Position numbers and translations under genes: made by a program
Assembly: GCA_965153455.1 (NCBI GenBank)
Contig: OZ234495.1
Coordinates: forward strand, 23,990,875 to 24,054,874
Origin: Sphagnum compactum
Lineage: Eukaryota > Bryophyta > Sphagnopsida > Sphagnales
DNA: 64,000 nucleotides
Direction of reading: 5' to 3'
The notes under the pieces: generated by a model
What the model was told of the DNA's origin: nothing
The model's database searches: none
The model's input: only the letters and a program-made list of their open reading frames with translations
In this document: positions 51,701-62,921 of the stretch, in pieces
How positions within the stretch are numbered: the stretch's first letter is position 1
How the letters are laid out: each line of letters opens with the position of its first letter

Positions 51701-52640
51701 ACTCTTGAACAACCTTTTAATTTTGCCAAAAAAAAAAAGTTCAAAATAGAAAATTGAAAAATCAAGTGATTTTGGAACGTTTCAATAGTTAGAAATGAGA
51801 ATATATATTAAAACTCATTAAACTTTTATGTTTTTTTAAAAACAAGTATCCATACATGTAGAAGGTTGATTAAAGATTTGAATTTCATATATTCTTGTTT
51901 ATGGTTTATAACTAGATTTAGAAAAATCTTCCAGATGGCCAATTTTTTTCACTACATCTTTTTATGGATGATTGCCATTGCCTTGGGTGAACCAGCATCT
52001 ACACTGCTACCATGGTAAAACTTAAAAACCCCAAATTTTGTTGAGTTGATTTTAAACGTTATAAATAATCCCATTCCTAGACAAAATCAGAGTCTTGGAA
52101 TCCAAATTTAACATTTGATTATTAACTCTAATAGACCTTTATAGAACAACTAAGGTGAACTGACACCCAAGGTGATGATACATTCACTTTCTTGAGTAAG
52201 GGCTCTTAATGACGAAATTAAACCCAAGAAATGTTAAATTGGGACTTACAAATTTTTATGTATTTTAATTTGTTGACAATAAATCAATGAGAGAAGAAAA
52301 GTGAGATAAACATAAATTTAAAATAAGCTCTCCACCCAACCCAACTTAGGATCATACAAATTGTTACAGATTCTTATAATCGACCTTTTAAGTTCTAGCC
52401 AACTCCTAATAAGAATAAGAGATGAACATCTCACATGCGCAAATGTTATGTCCACCTAATTAAGGCAAACATCACATGTAATGAATCACTTAATCTTATT
52501 TCAAGCATCTCATAGTTCAAAAAAGTTAAGTGCATGAACCAAAAATATCTGAAATAAAAGTAAATTGATAGAATGTTACTTAGGCTATGGTGCTGCTTCA
52601 CCCTGGCCATCGCCACTTAGGCTACGTTAAAAAAATTCCT
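48710..52640. other. Intergenic DNA, no gene seen
   Basis: Moderately AT-rich with no supported gene. A 33-bp unit GTCTGGCAG...GCCAGGCAACCAAGG is repeated about 2.5 times at 49555-49645. Frames at 50193-50480 (95 codons) and 51417-51644 have no recognisable domain. Text at about 51640-51740 ending in TTTTGCC plus an A-run resembles the 3-prime tail of a LINE. Confidence 0.4.
49555..49645. repeat. 33-bp tandem repeat, about 2.5 copies
   Basis: GTCTGG starts at 49555, 49588 and 49622; the first two units share GTGAGCCAGGCAACCAAGG. The repeat is nearly exact, hence recent. Confidence 0.85.
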
Positions 52641-52943
52641 TACAAAAAAACACTGCTCTGGAGGCTAGATTACGATTGGCCCAGAACTGGCCAACACTGG
52701 TCTCCGAGTGGATAGGGCGGATAATTCCGTTCTGGAATTCGCGTTAAGACGGCGACTCTGGGACGTCCGACTGCTCTGGTTGCCCGTAATACGCGGAAAC
52801 ATGACGTGGTTCAGTGTGAGGCTCATGCGCCCACTGCCACGAACAAAGCTCGCGACGGAAGCGCGCAAGACACGCACTCGAGGGAGACGCGAAAGAGAGC
52901 GCGCGAGAGCGAGCGAGCGAGCGGACTTGGAGGCGAGCTCGCG
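52640..52943 (+). promoter_or_regulatory. Proximal promoter and leader of the GUN1-like gene
   Basis: G+C rises sharply from about 52650. GATTGGCC at 52674 contains a CCAAT-type box in reverse, and GACGTGG at about 52803 has an ACGT core of the kind bound by bZIP factors in light- or ABA-responsive promoters. The last 80 bases before the start are GA-rich (GAGCGAGCGAGCGAGCGG). No clear TATA box is seen. These are motif resemblances only. Confidence 0.4.
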
Positions 52944-55900
52944 ATGGCGAGCGGGGCGTCGTTCTGGTCTGCCGAGGCGGCAGGTGCAGCAGGGGCAGGA
53001 GTAGGAGCAAGTGCAGGAGCGGGGTTCGGAGCAGCGGTAGGACAGAGCGGGAGCGGGAGGAGACGAGGAGGTGGAAGAGTAAGACCTGCCAGTCAGCAGC
53101 AGCAGCAGCAGCGGAGTGGGGAGGCCTGGGGGGGTGGAGCGCCTCAGCGCGTAGCAGTCGGGTCGGGAGCAGCAAGCCGAGCAGCGCCTGCTCCCGGTTG
53201 GGTTTGGAGTGGGACGACGCAGAGTAGCAGCAGCGTGCAGGTGCAAGGAGGATTCAATTCCGAGTTCTGTGGACGCAGGTCTACTCGATTAGTCTCCAAG
53301 TTTCACCATGGACGGCAGAAGCTCTATCTCGGGAAGCATAGTCCCGAGGCGGACATGGCCGCGCAGGAGATTCTGCTAGCGTCGTCGGCAAGGAGCACCT
53401 CTGCGTTGCTGGATAAGTGGTCGCACCAGCTAGTCGGACTAGAGGATTTCTCTTATCTTCTGCGGGAGCTAGGGAACCGAGGGGAGTGGGAGAGAGCGTT
53501 ACAGAGCTACGAGTGGATGGTGCGACAGGAGCAGATTCGGAGTGAGTGGAGTAAGCTGGCGAGCATCATGATAAGCACGCTGGGACGACTGGGAAAGGTG
53601 GAGATTGCGCAAGAGGTTTTTCTTAGGTCGCAGAAGGCAGGGTTTGGAAACAACGTCTACGCTTACTCCGCTTTGGTCAGTGCGTATGGTCGCAGCGGCA
53701 GATGTAGCGAGGCTTTGAAGGTTTTCCAGTCCATGAAGAAAGCCGGTTGCAAACCTAACCTCATTACCTACAATACCATCATTGACGCCTGTGGCAAAGG
53801 GGGAGTAGACTTGAAGAAAGCCCTAGAGATATTTGATGAGATGCAGAGGGAAGGTGTGGAGCCGGATAGGATCACTTTCAACTCGCTCATTGCTGTGTGC
53901 AGCCGGGGGAGTCTCTGGGAGGAGTCACAAAGAGTATTCTCGGAAATGCAGCGGCGTGGAATTGAACAGGACATTTTCACTTTCAATACTCTCATTGATG
54001 CAGTTTGCAAAGGAGGGCAGATGGATCTGGCTGCAAACATCATGGTGTCAATGCAGCACAAGTCAATTACACCCAATGTCGTCACCTATAGCACCATGAT
54101 TGATGGGTATGGGAAACTTGGTTGTTTTGAGGAAGCAATAAGCTTGTATCATCAGATGAAGGATGCAGGTATACGGCCTGATCGTGTTTCGTACAACACA
54201 CTTGTAGACATCTATGCAAAGCTAGGTAGGTTTGAGGAGGCATTGGGTACATGCAAGGACATGGAAAGAGCTGGATTGAAGGCAGATGTGGTCACCTATA
54301 ATGCACTCATTGATGCATATGGCAAACAGGGGAAGCATGAGGATGCAGCAAGTCTCTTTGCAAAGATGAAGGGGGAGGGCCTTGTTCCTAATGTGCTCAC
54401 ATACTCAGCCATAATCAATGCATATTCTAAGGGTGGCATGCATCGTGAGGCAAAGCAGGTTTTTGAGGAGTTCAAGAGCCTTGGACTCAAGCCTGATGTG
54501 GTTCTCTACAGTGCACTGGTCGACTCTTATTGCAAGTGTGGCCTTGTGGATGATGCAGTGGAGATGCTGCAGGAGATGATGCAGGCTGGTATACAGCCAA
54601 ATATTGTGACTTATAACTCACTCATTGATGCTTATGGTCGAAACAATCAGGTACTTACTTTTCTGTTGAATGCTGCAAGAATTGCTCATTCAGACCTATG
54701 CAGAGGGGCACATTCACGAGAGCCCATTTCACCATTCATAGTCTGATCAAAGATAGTGCCTGGCATGCGTGGTTCTTGGTTGGTCATGCAGGGGGATACT
54801 CCAGAGTTTTTGAGGGAGAGCACTATCAATCCTGCCATCTTAAAAAATGGGAAGGATGGTCCTCTGATGCCAGAGTCCATGAACAAAGTTCAGCACCTGC
54901 AAGACAATAGTGGAGACCATGCAAACATACTGGCAGCTGTCAGTGTCTTCCATGAAATGCAGCAGTTTGGTCTAAAACCAAATGTGGTGACGTTTTCTGC
55001 CATCCTTAATGCTTGCAGGTGAGTGGTTGTCTTCATTCTTCATGTAATGTCCTTAATTGCCCTGTGCCTCACATGTTCTTATTGAAATGCATCTGTACTA
55101 CAAAAAGCTCATTTTGGGCTACAGGTGTGGCATATAATGGGTCAGGGTTGGAAGAGAGCAGGTGACTTTGAATAGTCAATATTTCAGCAGGTCTGTAGTG
55201 CTTATTGTCCAAGTTCTGTGCCCAAATTGTAGACTGTTGGTTTTACTGTAAGTCAGAGCACTGCATTCTACTGTTCGTCGAAGACCATGAATGGCAGTGA
55301 GGCAAATTGGCCACTCAGATTGACTTGCCTTTGGACTGCAGTCGGTGTGCCTCATTGCAGGAGGCATCAGTTTTATTGGAGGAAATGCGTCTGTTTGATA
55401 GTCGAGTGTATGGTGTGGCCCATGGTTTGCTGATGGGATCCCGGCAACATGTATGGGGAGAGGCTGAAGGACTGTTTGATGAGATAGCCCGCATGGATTA
55501 TGCAACAGGGGCTGCCTTCTACAATGCACTCACTGATGTGCTGTGGCACTTTGGCCAGGTGTGGACCATAGCCTTCTGTTCAATTCTCCGATGCACAAAT
55601 GACTAATCTGTTCCATTTGGCTTCAAATGTAGCATTCTTTTCTCCTTTGGTGAGACTGGGGCACAGAAGTTTCTATAGCAATTTTGTTGTGTTTATGCAC
55701 TGTAGAGGGAAGGAGCTCAAAAGGTTGTGGTGGCTGCCCAACGCCGGCAAGTGTGGGATAATCCCTTCTGGCTCTCAGAGCAGCAGTTTTCTCTGGACCT
55801 GCATCTGATGTCTGTAGGTGCAGCACAAGCCATGATTCATGTTTGGTTTCTTGATCTCAGAGCCTTGTTGTGGGAAGGCCGTGACCTGCCCCATGTTCTC

Positions 55901-56325
55901 AGGTACATCATATCCTGTAATCTCCTTGAGGGTTCATGGCATGCAACTAGCAACCAGAGGAGGTCAGGTGCATGACTAGTGACTCAACTACAGCCTTGTG
56001 ATATTGGGTTGTGGGTGGTGGAAACAGCATTTTGACAGGTTGGGGGAAGCACAGCAAGGTGGCAGGAGACAGCACTCTCAAGCGGGCAGTGGAATCACAT
56101 ATGCTGGAGATTGGGGCTCCATTTCATGTGGGAAAGTACAATGAAGGGCGACTTGTTTGTGCTGGCCATGTAGTCCGTGCTTGGCTTCAAGATCCCAGAA
56201 CCTTAGACCTCCTTATTCTTCGTGACATAGTCTTGCCCTCAGAATTTCCTTCTCAAAGAGTACGACAACCTGAGATACGAGTCTTATCGTTTAAGGAACT
56301 CCATATGGGAGATAGTCCTGGGTAG
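52944..56325 (+). CDS. GUN1: GUN1-like chloroplast PPR-SMR protein
   Basis: Five coding exons: 52944-54650, 54792-55018, 55342-55558, 55706-55902, 56028-56325. All introns are GT-AG and frames join cleanly to give 881 aa. The start is the only in-frame ATG upstream of the conserved part; the preceding open frame (from 52806) has none. Residues 1-60 are rich in Ala, Ser and Gly with few acids and fit a plastid transit peptide; six Gln lie at about 51-56. PPR motifs run every 35 residues from about 202 to 569 (e.g. [33 protein letters not shown]), with a twelfth at 633 after a 63-residue linker. The SMR domain starts near 747 ([11 protein letters not shown]) and contains TGWGKHSK. Order and residues match Arabidopsis GUN1 as I recall it. 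GUN1 acts in plastids in retrograde signalling to the nucleus, plastid protein homeostasis and tetrapyrrole metabolism. The paralogue pTAC2 is less likely given the strong identity, including NALTD.LWHFGQ. Confidence 0.95.
54651..54791 (+). other. Intron 1 of the GUN1-like gene
   Basis: Donor GTACTT after AACAATCAG and acceptor GGTCATGCAG. The intron interrupts PPR motif 11 after its 17th residue. Retention keeps the frame open to a TGA at 54744-54746, which would yield a protein of about 600 aa lacking the last PPR and the SMR domain. Confidence 0.9.
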
Positions 56326-57530
56326 CTATCTAGCACACTCCTATTTTCGTTGGCAGGGGCAATGCCCCATACTCAGGCCCTTCCTCCATGGAATTCATGG
56401 CGCAAGTCAAAGCTGCAGGCATGCCAAGATGTGGGGAGAGGATTGTGGCTTTGGCAGTTCCTCTATAATGCAGGTTCAAGGCCTTCCACAAGTTGGAATT
56501 TTGGTCAGTCTCCCAGGGACAAAGAATTTATTAGAGATGTACCTTCACTCAGACGTGTTGGTGAAAGAAAGCATACTTACAAAATTCTAGTGCAGTGGTG
56601 TATGTAAACATATGAGGAACTTGGTTGGATGGCTTCAAGATGGTGCCATTTTTCCTGAGAATTTTTTGTTTTCAAGACTGGTCAAGCAGGTTCTGTTTTA
56701 TTAGAAATAGTTGCTCAGCAATGGACCAAAGCCCCGAAAGCTTTTGTGTACCTCTACCTAGATTCCAACTGAAGCAACAGTTCTCTGCTCATTTATCAAT
56801 GTCTTGCACAGGTTTTTGCATCAGTTTGGAATATTCTTTTGGATTTGCAGTCTTGTGTTTGCCAAAGAGATCTTTCGGGAATTGGAGTATTACAGATGAC
56901 AGGTGAGCTACCCACCCCCTTTTACCCTCCAAATTTACATTCCACCAAAGGTTTAGAAGCTGCAAATTTTTTGTCTCCAGCATATATTCCCTGTGGCTCA
57001 AGCTTTCCCCTCTTGAAAATCTAGTGGAAGCCCAAGATATCTTTTCCTAGGAATGATTTCTCAAATTTATGGACTTCAGAGGTGGCCCCTTTTTTGAGAT
57101 TGATGGTTAAATGCAAAGCTGAAGATCTGGGAGCTTTGAATCAATTAGATCTGGTATCAGCCTTAGGAGTTTGGACGTATCTTACCTGTAGTGCAGATTT
57201 AGGTACTCCTATTTGGCCAGGCAACTGCACAAGTCTTCTCATTTTTGCCAAACTTTCTGAAATTACTTTGTTTTCTCGATTTTTGCATGTCATACCAATT
57301 TGGGGGTGCTCCTTCTTATCAGTTGTTAGATGCTGCAGTTCTTGCCTGCCACCTTCAGAACCGACCAGGGGCCTTTTCTTGAAGAGGCAGCAGGTAAACT
57401 CAGATCCTGGATTTATTTCTACTCCTAGTCTACTCTTTTGTTGAGAACCTCGTCTAGTCATTGTTCTACCCTTCTTGGCTGCATAATCAGCTAGAAAGTC
57501 ACTTGAAGACCATTCGTCTTTCCTCTGTCG
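56326..57530 (+). other. 3-prime flank of the GUN1-like gene
   Basis: The stop TAG at 56323 is followed by DNA that keeps a moderate G+C content to about 57450. Frames at 56350-56607 and 57082-57444 do not match any family I recognise. TTGGCAG at 56353 could act as an acceptor, so a 3-prime UTR intron or an additional unrecognised exon is possible. I see no evidence that GUN1 itself extends further. Confidence 0.35.
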
Positions 57531-57539
57531 ACTAGTTGT

Positions 57540-58001
57540 TTACTTTTTATCATTTGGATGAATAGATAAAGCTTCCTTTGTTAGTCCAGAATCTATTGTA
57601 GAGGCACCAAAAAGCATGTCTAGTGACAATTGTTTTTCTTTGGCATTTGGTCTCTCTGAAGGAACATTAATTATGAGCTTGCCAAGTTTGGGCACACAGT
57701 CTTGGGCTTCATTATCACTTATTACTTGCAAACCATTCATCATTTGATCTAAAGGTGCTTTGTTCAAATGCTCTTGTACCAATGTTTGTAATCTTGGAGG
57801 CTCTGTGGGATGGTTTTCCTTATCATCAAATTGTTGAGCAAGCTTTGTGTTCTCATCTTCCTCATGCTCAAGGTTCATCGTAATCTTGGTCATGATGTTG
57901 TTATGGTCATCAAAGAGGTCAACATCGACCAATGCATAAATCAATGTAATAACTTTGGGTGGCACCTTGGGTGAAATCAAGGTGAGTGCATGATCCCACA
58001 A
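57540..58001 (-). CDS. Unidentified 153-codon open frame
   Basis: A minus-strand frame with ATG start. The translation is hydrophilic and acidic (EHEEDENTK, DDKENHPTEPPR), with no signal peptide, membrane segment or known motif. It lies between the GUN1-like 3-prime flank and mobile-element remnants on the plus strand. The amino-acid mix is protein-like and the frame is long for this AT-rich DNA, so it may be an exon or a piece of a captured gene. I do not recognise the family and give no function. Confidence 0.3.
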   Translation of the reverse strand: MWDHALTLISPKVPPKVITLIYALVDVDLFDDHNNIMTKITMNLEHEEDENTKLAQQFDDKENHPTEPPRLQTLVQEHLNKAPLDQMMNGLQVISDNEAQDCVPKLGKLIINVPSERPNAKEKQLSLDMLFGASTIDSGLTKEALSIHPNDKK

Positions 58002-58029
58002 CCTTTAGTCAAGCAATTGCATAAGTTAT

Positions 58030-58335
58030 GCGTTGTGATAATACACTTTTTCAAACGTCGATAGGAGAAATGTTGAGAATTGTCATCAACATTGAGGCAT
58101 TGAACAAATGCCACCTATGTTGCAACCCAAACATATGGTGTCTTCACCCAATGACAACCCCATGCAAATCAACAAGACATGATTCAAACCACTCACAGAA
58201 CATGAAAAACAACATCAATGTGTAAACAATTTCTGTTTGTATTGTGGAGAATCAGGCCACATAGCTAATGTTTGTCCAAAGAAACATGTTCAACATGTAG
58301 CATGCGCCACAACTTCTACTACTACTCAAGGTTAA
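58030..58335 (+). mobile_element. LTR-retrotransposon gag remnant with zinc knuckle
   Basis: At 58234-58275 the plus strand reads CLYCGESGHIANVC, an exact C-x2-C-x4-H-x4-C knuckle with the G-E-S-G-H-I spacing usual for Ty3/gypsy-type Gag (and retrotransposon-derived) proteins, followed by P-x-K and a Thr-rich tail ending at a TAA (58333). The text before it, with many Asn, His and Ser, is out of frame. Neither LTRs nor a protease or reverse transcriptase were found nearby, so it is a small fragment. Confidence 0.65.
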
Positions 58336-58801
58336 AAGAGAAGGGAAATGAGGACGTTTAATTTTAGTAGGGATCATGAGACTAAATCTTGATGCATCAT
58401 GCGTTCAAAACGGTCCTACCTTATCTTCAGAATCAACACCTTGTTTTTTGTTGCCCATCATGATCAAAGGTGGTAAATCATTTTTATAAAAAACGTTCTT
58501 ACAAGCATTATCCCTATTTCTACACAACTTTGACAGCTTGCTTTCGTCCTTTTCCAAACATTTCTTTGGGTGAATTAGAGTTGTCACTCAAGAATTCTTT
58601 CATCCCTTCTAAAAGAAAACATTCTTCATTTTGCCCATTTTGGTGAGTAAGGTGCACGTTGCTTTGGTGTGGATTGTGTTGTTACAGTCAAACTCAATTT
58701 TGGTTTTCCACACGGTGCAAACCTTGTTGCCCTCTTCAACTGTTGATGTGTTGTATCATGCACATATTGAGCCTAATTCATTTGAACGCCTTTACATTGA
58801 G

Positions 58802-59188
58802 CTAACTAGTCGCGTTGAAAAAAGTTAGATAGTCACCATTTGGGGGAAGATGGGCATAAATATTTTCATACAACTTGCAAAACGTTTTACAATCCTTTTC
58901 ATTCAAGAATTCACTGACGCTTGCTTTCCATCTTTTTTGTTGCTTAACACCAAAAACAAAGGTGAGTTCTTCACGAACCACTATAGATGCTGTGATTTCC
59001 TTGCGAGGAGTCAGACCTTCACAACATAACCCTAGCTTGTTTGCAAAGTTAAAGATTTTTCATCTTGATCGACTAAAAGTATGGTTCACCTTTTGAAGCT
59101 TTTCTCTTCCCTTCTTACTCACTAGATTATCTTTCACATTTTCATTCTTCAAAGCCAATGGTTCTCTCCTCAAAATCAAGGATGCCAT
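58802..59188 (-). pseudogene. Unidentified coding-like segment with one in-frame stop
   Basis: On the minus strand, from ATG at 59188 to TAG at 58802, 129 codons read through with a single TGA near codon 43. The translation has good protein character: MASLILRREPLALKNENVKD, then GLCCEGLTPRKEITASIVVR, then KRWKASVSEFLNEKDCKTFC. It ends FFNATS. I do not recognise the family. It lies about 400 bp downstream of the SUVR pseudogene on the same strand, but nothing shows they belong together. The internal stop may be AGA or CGA changed to TGA. It could equally be part of a retroelement. Confidence 0.35.
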
Positions 59189-59596
59189 AATGAAAGATGA
59201 ACAATGAACTTATGCACTAACAAGGTGAAAAAAATCTATATGCCTCAACAAATCACTATTTGAAACTTTGCACAAGCTATCACAATTCTATAAAAAACTC
59301 AAGATCACAAATTATTCCCCAATTTTAAAATGTCAACACATCTTGTAAAAAAGAACAACAATGTAATGTTGTAGTAATTATAGTCATTTGGTACAACATA
59401 GTACTTAAAGTAAAGTAAAATGTACCACAATGTAACCCATGTACATTAGATTGTACACTGTTGTACCACATGTTTACCACAAGACTACATGAATGTCCAA
59501 AATCTACACCCCAAAAATATTACATGTTAGTACATGTGTAAATTATGTATAGATAGTCCACCTCATAACTTACATGGGCTTTGCTTACACATGCAA

Positions 59597-62159
59597 CTAT
59601 ACTCCATGACCCTTATAGTATGTTTTGTCACAACAACATGTGAATGTTTGCATGTCATTCGAAATGTCGGAGAAATCAATTCCATAGTCCCAAATAATTC
59701 CTCGCATGCTATGACTTTGCAACAAGTAAAAAATGCAACCTACACATATAAAACATCCAAGTTTGGGTATGTTAGAAACTCCCTCGCACATAATGCCAAT
59801 GTTGATACTCTATGATTGACTAATAAGATTATATCAACAACTTGCCTAATAGTACTATGGAACTTGGTTGTCTGTGTTGACAGGCATGTTTATCAAGTTT
59901 GTGTCTTGGCATCTATGATTTAAAAATCTTGAGATGTTCCCATAGTGTTGCGCATCCCATAGTCTTGAGCATAATGTTTGATCATCATTGGTAATCGTTT
60001 CAAAAGCCCAATCTGCATCTAAATGCATTCCATAGTGGTAGGTAGATTCACCATTTTTCTAATGATCTTGGATTTGCTGCATTAATTTAGTATTCATTAC
60101 AACTTCACCCATGAACTTAAATACAAATGCACAAGCTGGAAGGTCTTCTATTGTTCTAATCCCCCAACCCTTTTCTTTGTTTGCCCAAAAGACCTTAAAT
60201 ATAAAAAGTCACAATTTAAAATCTGTGATGCTTGTATCATTTGAAGAAACCTTCCAAGATCAAAACAAATGCAAAGAATTTTTGAAAGCTAGAGTTCACC
60301 ATACCTTTAGATGATAGTGCATCCCTTGTTGCATTATTCAATTCCTAGAATCCATGTTGCAATCACACAACTTGTTACACTCCCAGATAAATTCCCAAGC
60401 TCAACATGGCCCTTGCATTGTTGTCCCCTATCTCTATTAGTAGATAAAATGCACTTCCCCACTGTGCAATATTTGGTGTCTTCAACTTCAACTAAACCAA
60501 GGCATTGAGGTCATGCACATGACACATGTCACAACTTCAACCACACTAGTGATGTCTCTAACACACTTAAGCTGCATCTTTCAAATTTGAAATAACTAGT
60601 AATGTAAAATGCAAACCTTATTTATGGGTCGTTCTCTGAGCAATCCAGATAGTGTATAGGCAAATTCCCCATGATCATTTGTTTGGTGAGCACAATTACA
60701 ACCACTTGTGGCTACAACATAGTTGGAATGACAATGACAACTTGAACAATAATTATCTATAGAAAACTCACAAACATCCCTACTTAAATGTATCACAGCC
60801 TGACTCATAATGTTGTTTCTTATATAAATGAAAGCAGATGGCAATGGCATGTTTTCTTGAGGGTCGATAGGGACAGGAATAGATTCTAATCCTCCATTCA
60901 AATCCCAAAGGTGATTTTGCCAAGACCCCTGGCTTTCTGAATTTATATTCTGCAACCACACGTGCTTTTAAAATCAGACAAAGTTTGCCTAATGAAATCC
61001 TTGAAATTTAGCTGTCAATTATCTTTTCTAGGACTTATGGCTGATCCAAAATTTGCAGGACATAATCAACACCAATCCTATTTTCATCTTCAACCTAAAT
61101 TCAAATGAGATCCCATAGTGGCAATGTGGAAAAAATGACAAAATTCAGGGCATTATGATACATCTCACAAGTAACCAAAACCTATATTTTTAGGTGTCTC
61201 TTCTATTTCATACTGAACTACCATATTTGCAATCAAAGACCACGATTGCATCACAAGAACCAATTAAACAACCTAGCCTTCTATGCATCTAGAATCCTTT
61301 GATGTATCCCAAGTTCTAGACATGTAAGGCATGACGCAGTAAAGCAATAAAGTTTTCAAATGTGCCTGAATGCAGTCAAACTTGTGACATGAAAATATGC
61401 TTAAAAATGTCGCATCTGAATTCTAAGAAACCTTTTAAACATTTCTGACAACGCCCTCAGACACATCCCTAATGTTCAATACCTTATTTGCTGGCTCTCG
61501 ACCTTCGTGTTTCTTTGACTTTCTTTCCCCTTTTGCACTTCATCAGCCAAGTCCACAGCATCTACTGGTCCTCGAGCTCTTGTATTTACCCCCTTCTCCT
61601 TTGACTCCCTTCTGGTCACAACTGCTGTGTCCATTGTGGACCCTTTTGTCTCGGATTTCCCACCAGACTTACTACGTTTAGCCCTTTTCACTATCTCCTA
61701 TGCTTCAAGATCATTGACATTTTCCACCTTATCATCAACCTTTAGATTCACCTGGGTCTTTTCTGCACTCACATGCTGCTGGGTCTCAATAGGGCTTACA
61801 TGGTCCTTTGGCTCCTGGCCACTTTGAATGTTTTTTCCATGTTCTATAAAGGTCTAATCAGCACCAATTGACCTTCTCCCATGGAGAGACTTCAGGTTTC
61901 CATCTGTCACTAAGGTGCAGGCGCTTAAAGGACCAACAATTTCGTGAGGTTCATGGTGATCACCTGAAGTTGGGACCACCAGAGCAGCTTCACCCTTTAC
62001 CTTTCCATTCCCTTCTTGCAACACATCCCCCCTTGTGCTAACCAGATGAGCTTTTCCTCCTAGCTCAGTCAGTAGCCTAGTATAAGTGTCAAAATTGTGT
62101 AGGCTGATCTTTTTTGCCATGACCCCCTCTGAATTTTCCAAGATCATTCTACTTGACAT
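59597..62159 (-). pseudogene. SUVR-type SET-domain histone methyltransferase pseudogene
   Basis: Decayed gene with exon order preserved. Going leftward on the minus strand: a charged N-terminal region (62159-61476) in one frame broken by TAG at 61856 and 61700, and a pre-SET exon (about 60961-60617) with ENMPLPSAFIYIRNNIM, CHCHSNY and GEFAYTLSGLL. A second pre-SET exon (about 60491-60305) has YCTVGKC, CKGH, then a frameshift, FIWECNKLCDCN and RN-TGA-IMQQG. The SET exon (from 60193) has VFWANKEKGWGIRTIEDLP, MGEVVMNT, TAG at 60061, then HYGNISRFLNHRC. The last exon (59739-59597) has VAFFT and EEL, a frameshift, WDYGIDF and a post-SET CCC. The order pre-SET, SET (NHRC motif kept), post-SET matches plant SUVR1/2/4-type proteins, which act on H3K9 in silent chromatin. 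Multiple stops and frameshifts make an active enzyme impossible without repair. A functional parent gene is expected elsewhere in the genome. Confidence 0.85.
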
Positions 62160-62860
62160 TAATAATTGATAATCAAATTTAAATTCTCACAGTAATACCA
62201 CCAACAAAATCAGACCTTAACATGGACTTTCTTAATACAAAATGTACACCCAATACCATACCAAAGATCGGACACTCAAGCAAACCAAGACCCACTGGTT
62301 AATCTCCAATTAACCCGTGGCTCTAGTTTTTTGAAAATAAAAATGGGAACCCAAAATTCCAGGTCTGACCTTAAAAATTTCAGATGAACCGCTTCTGGTT
62401 GCAAAACTGTTGGTCCAAAAATCAAACCCAATTCCAGTTTGGTTTAAACTTGATATGAAAGTCTAGAACTGGAACCTTCAAATCTAACTAACCAAATCAG
62501 GTAACCGCTGACCATTGGTACAAAACCAAGTAAGTCTTCTTTGGGCACCATCAAATTTAAGACGCTTTCTTAGATGTAAGTACATTCAAATTTGACGTAT
62601 TGTAATGTTTGAAACAACAATTAAGATTATAACCATGTACATGTAAGGCAAAAACAAATTCAAATGATTTTATGATTGTTTGAACAAATTACATGATCAG
62701 TCCATTGACATGATTCATCATCATCATCTAAAACGCAAAATTCCAAAATTCTTGACTAAACAAATAAATTAATTAAGCCTCTTGCTCAACACTTGCAAGA
62801 TTGGTGTTGTAGAAATCTGTAAGGTCACACAGGCAAAAAAATTGAAGAACTAGTAGAGAT
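62160..62860. other. Intergenic DNA, no gene seen
   Basis: AT-rich DNA between the SUVR pseudogene and the germin-like gene. No WIYLD-type N-terminal domain, common in SUVR proteins, could be found upstream of the pseudogene. AATAAA-like words on the minus strand near 62770 (complement of TTTATT-type text) may serve polyadenylation of the germin-like gene. Confidence 0.35.
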
Positions 62861-62921
62861 TACAGCCAGCTGACTGTTTCATGCACAGCTTGGAAGTAGA
62901 CTCTAGTCCATAAATACCAAG

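Noticed and set aside
52806-52943. Upstream extension of the GUN1-like frame
   Set aside because: The frame is open but contains no ATG before 52944, so it is leader sequence.
52665-53246. Minus-strand frames of 193 and 143 codons over the start of the GUN1-like gene
   Set aside because: They are antisense shadows of GC-rich Ala/Gly/Ser coding DNA.
58030-60560. A complete LTR retrotransposon around the gag zinc knuckle
   Set aside because: No LTR pair, protease, reverse transcriptase or integrase was found, and the neighbouring minus-strand DNA belongs to the SUVR pseudogene.
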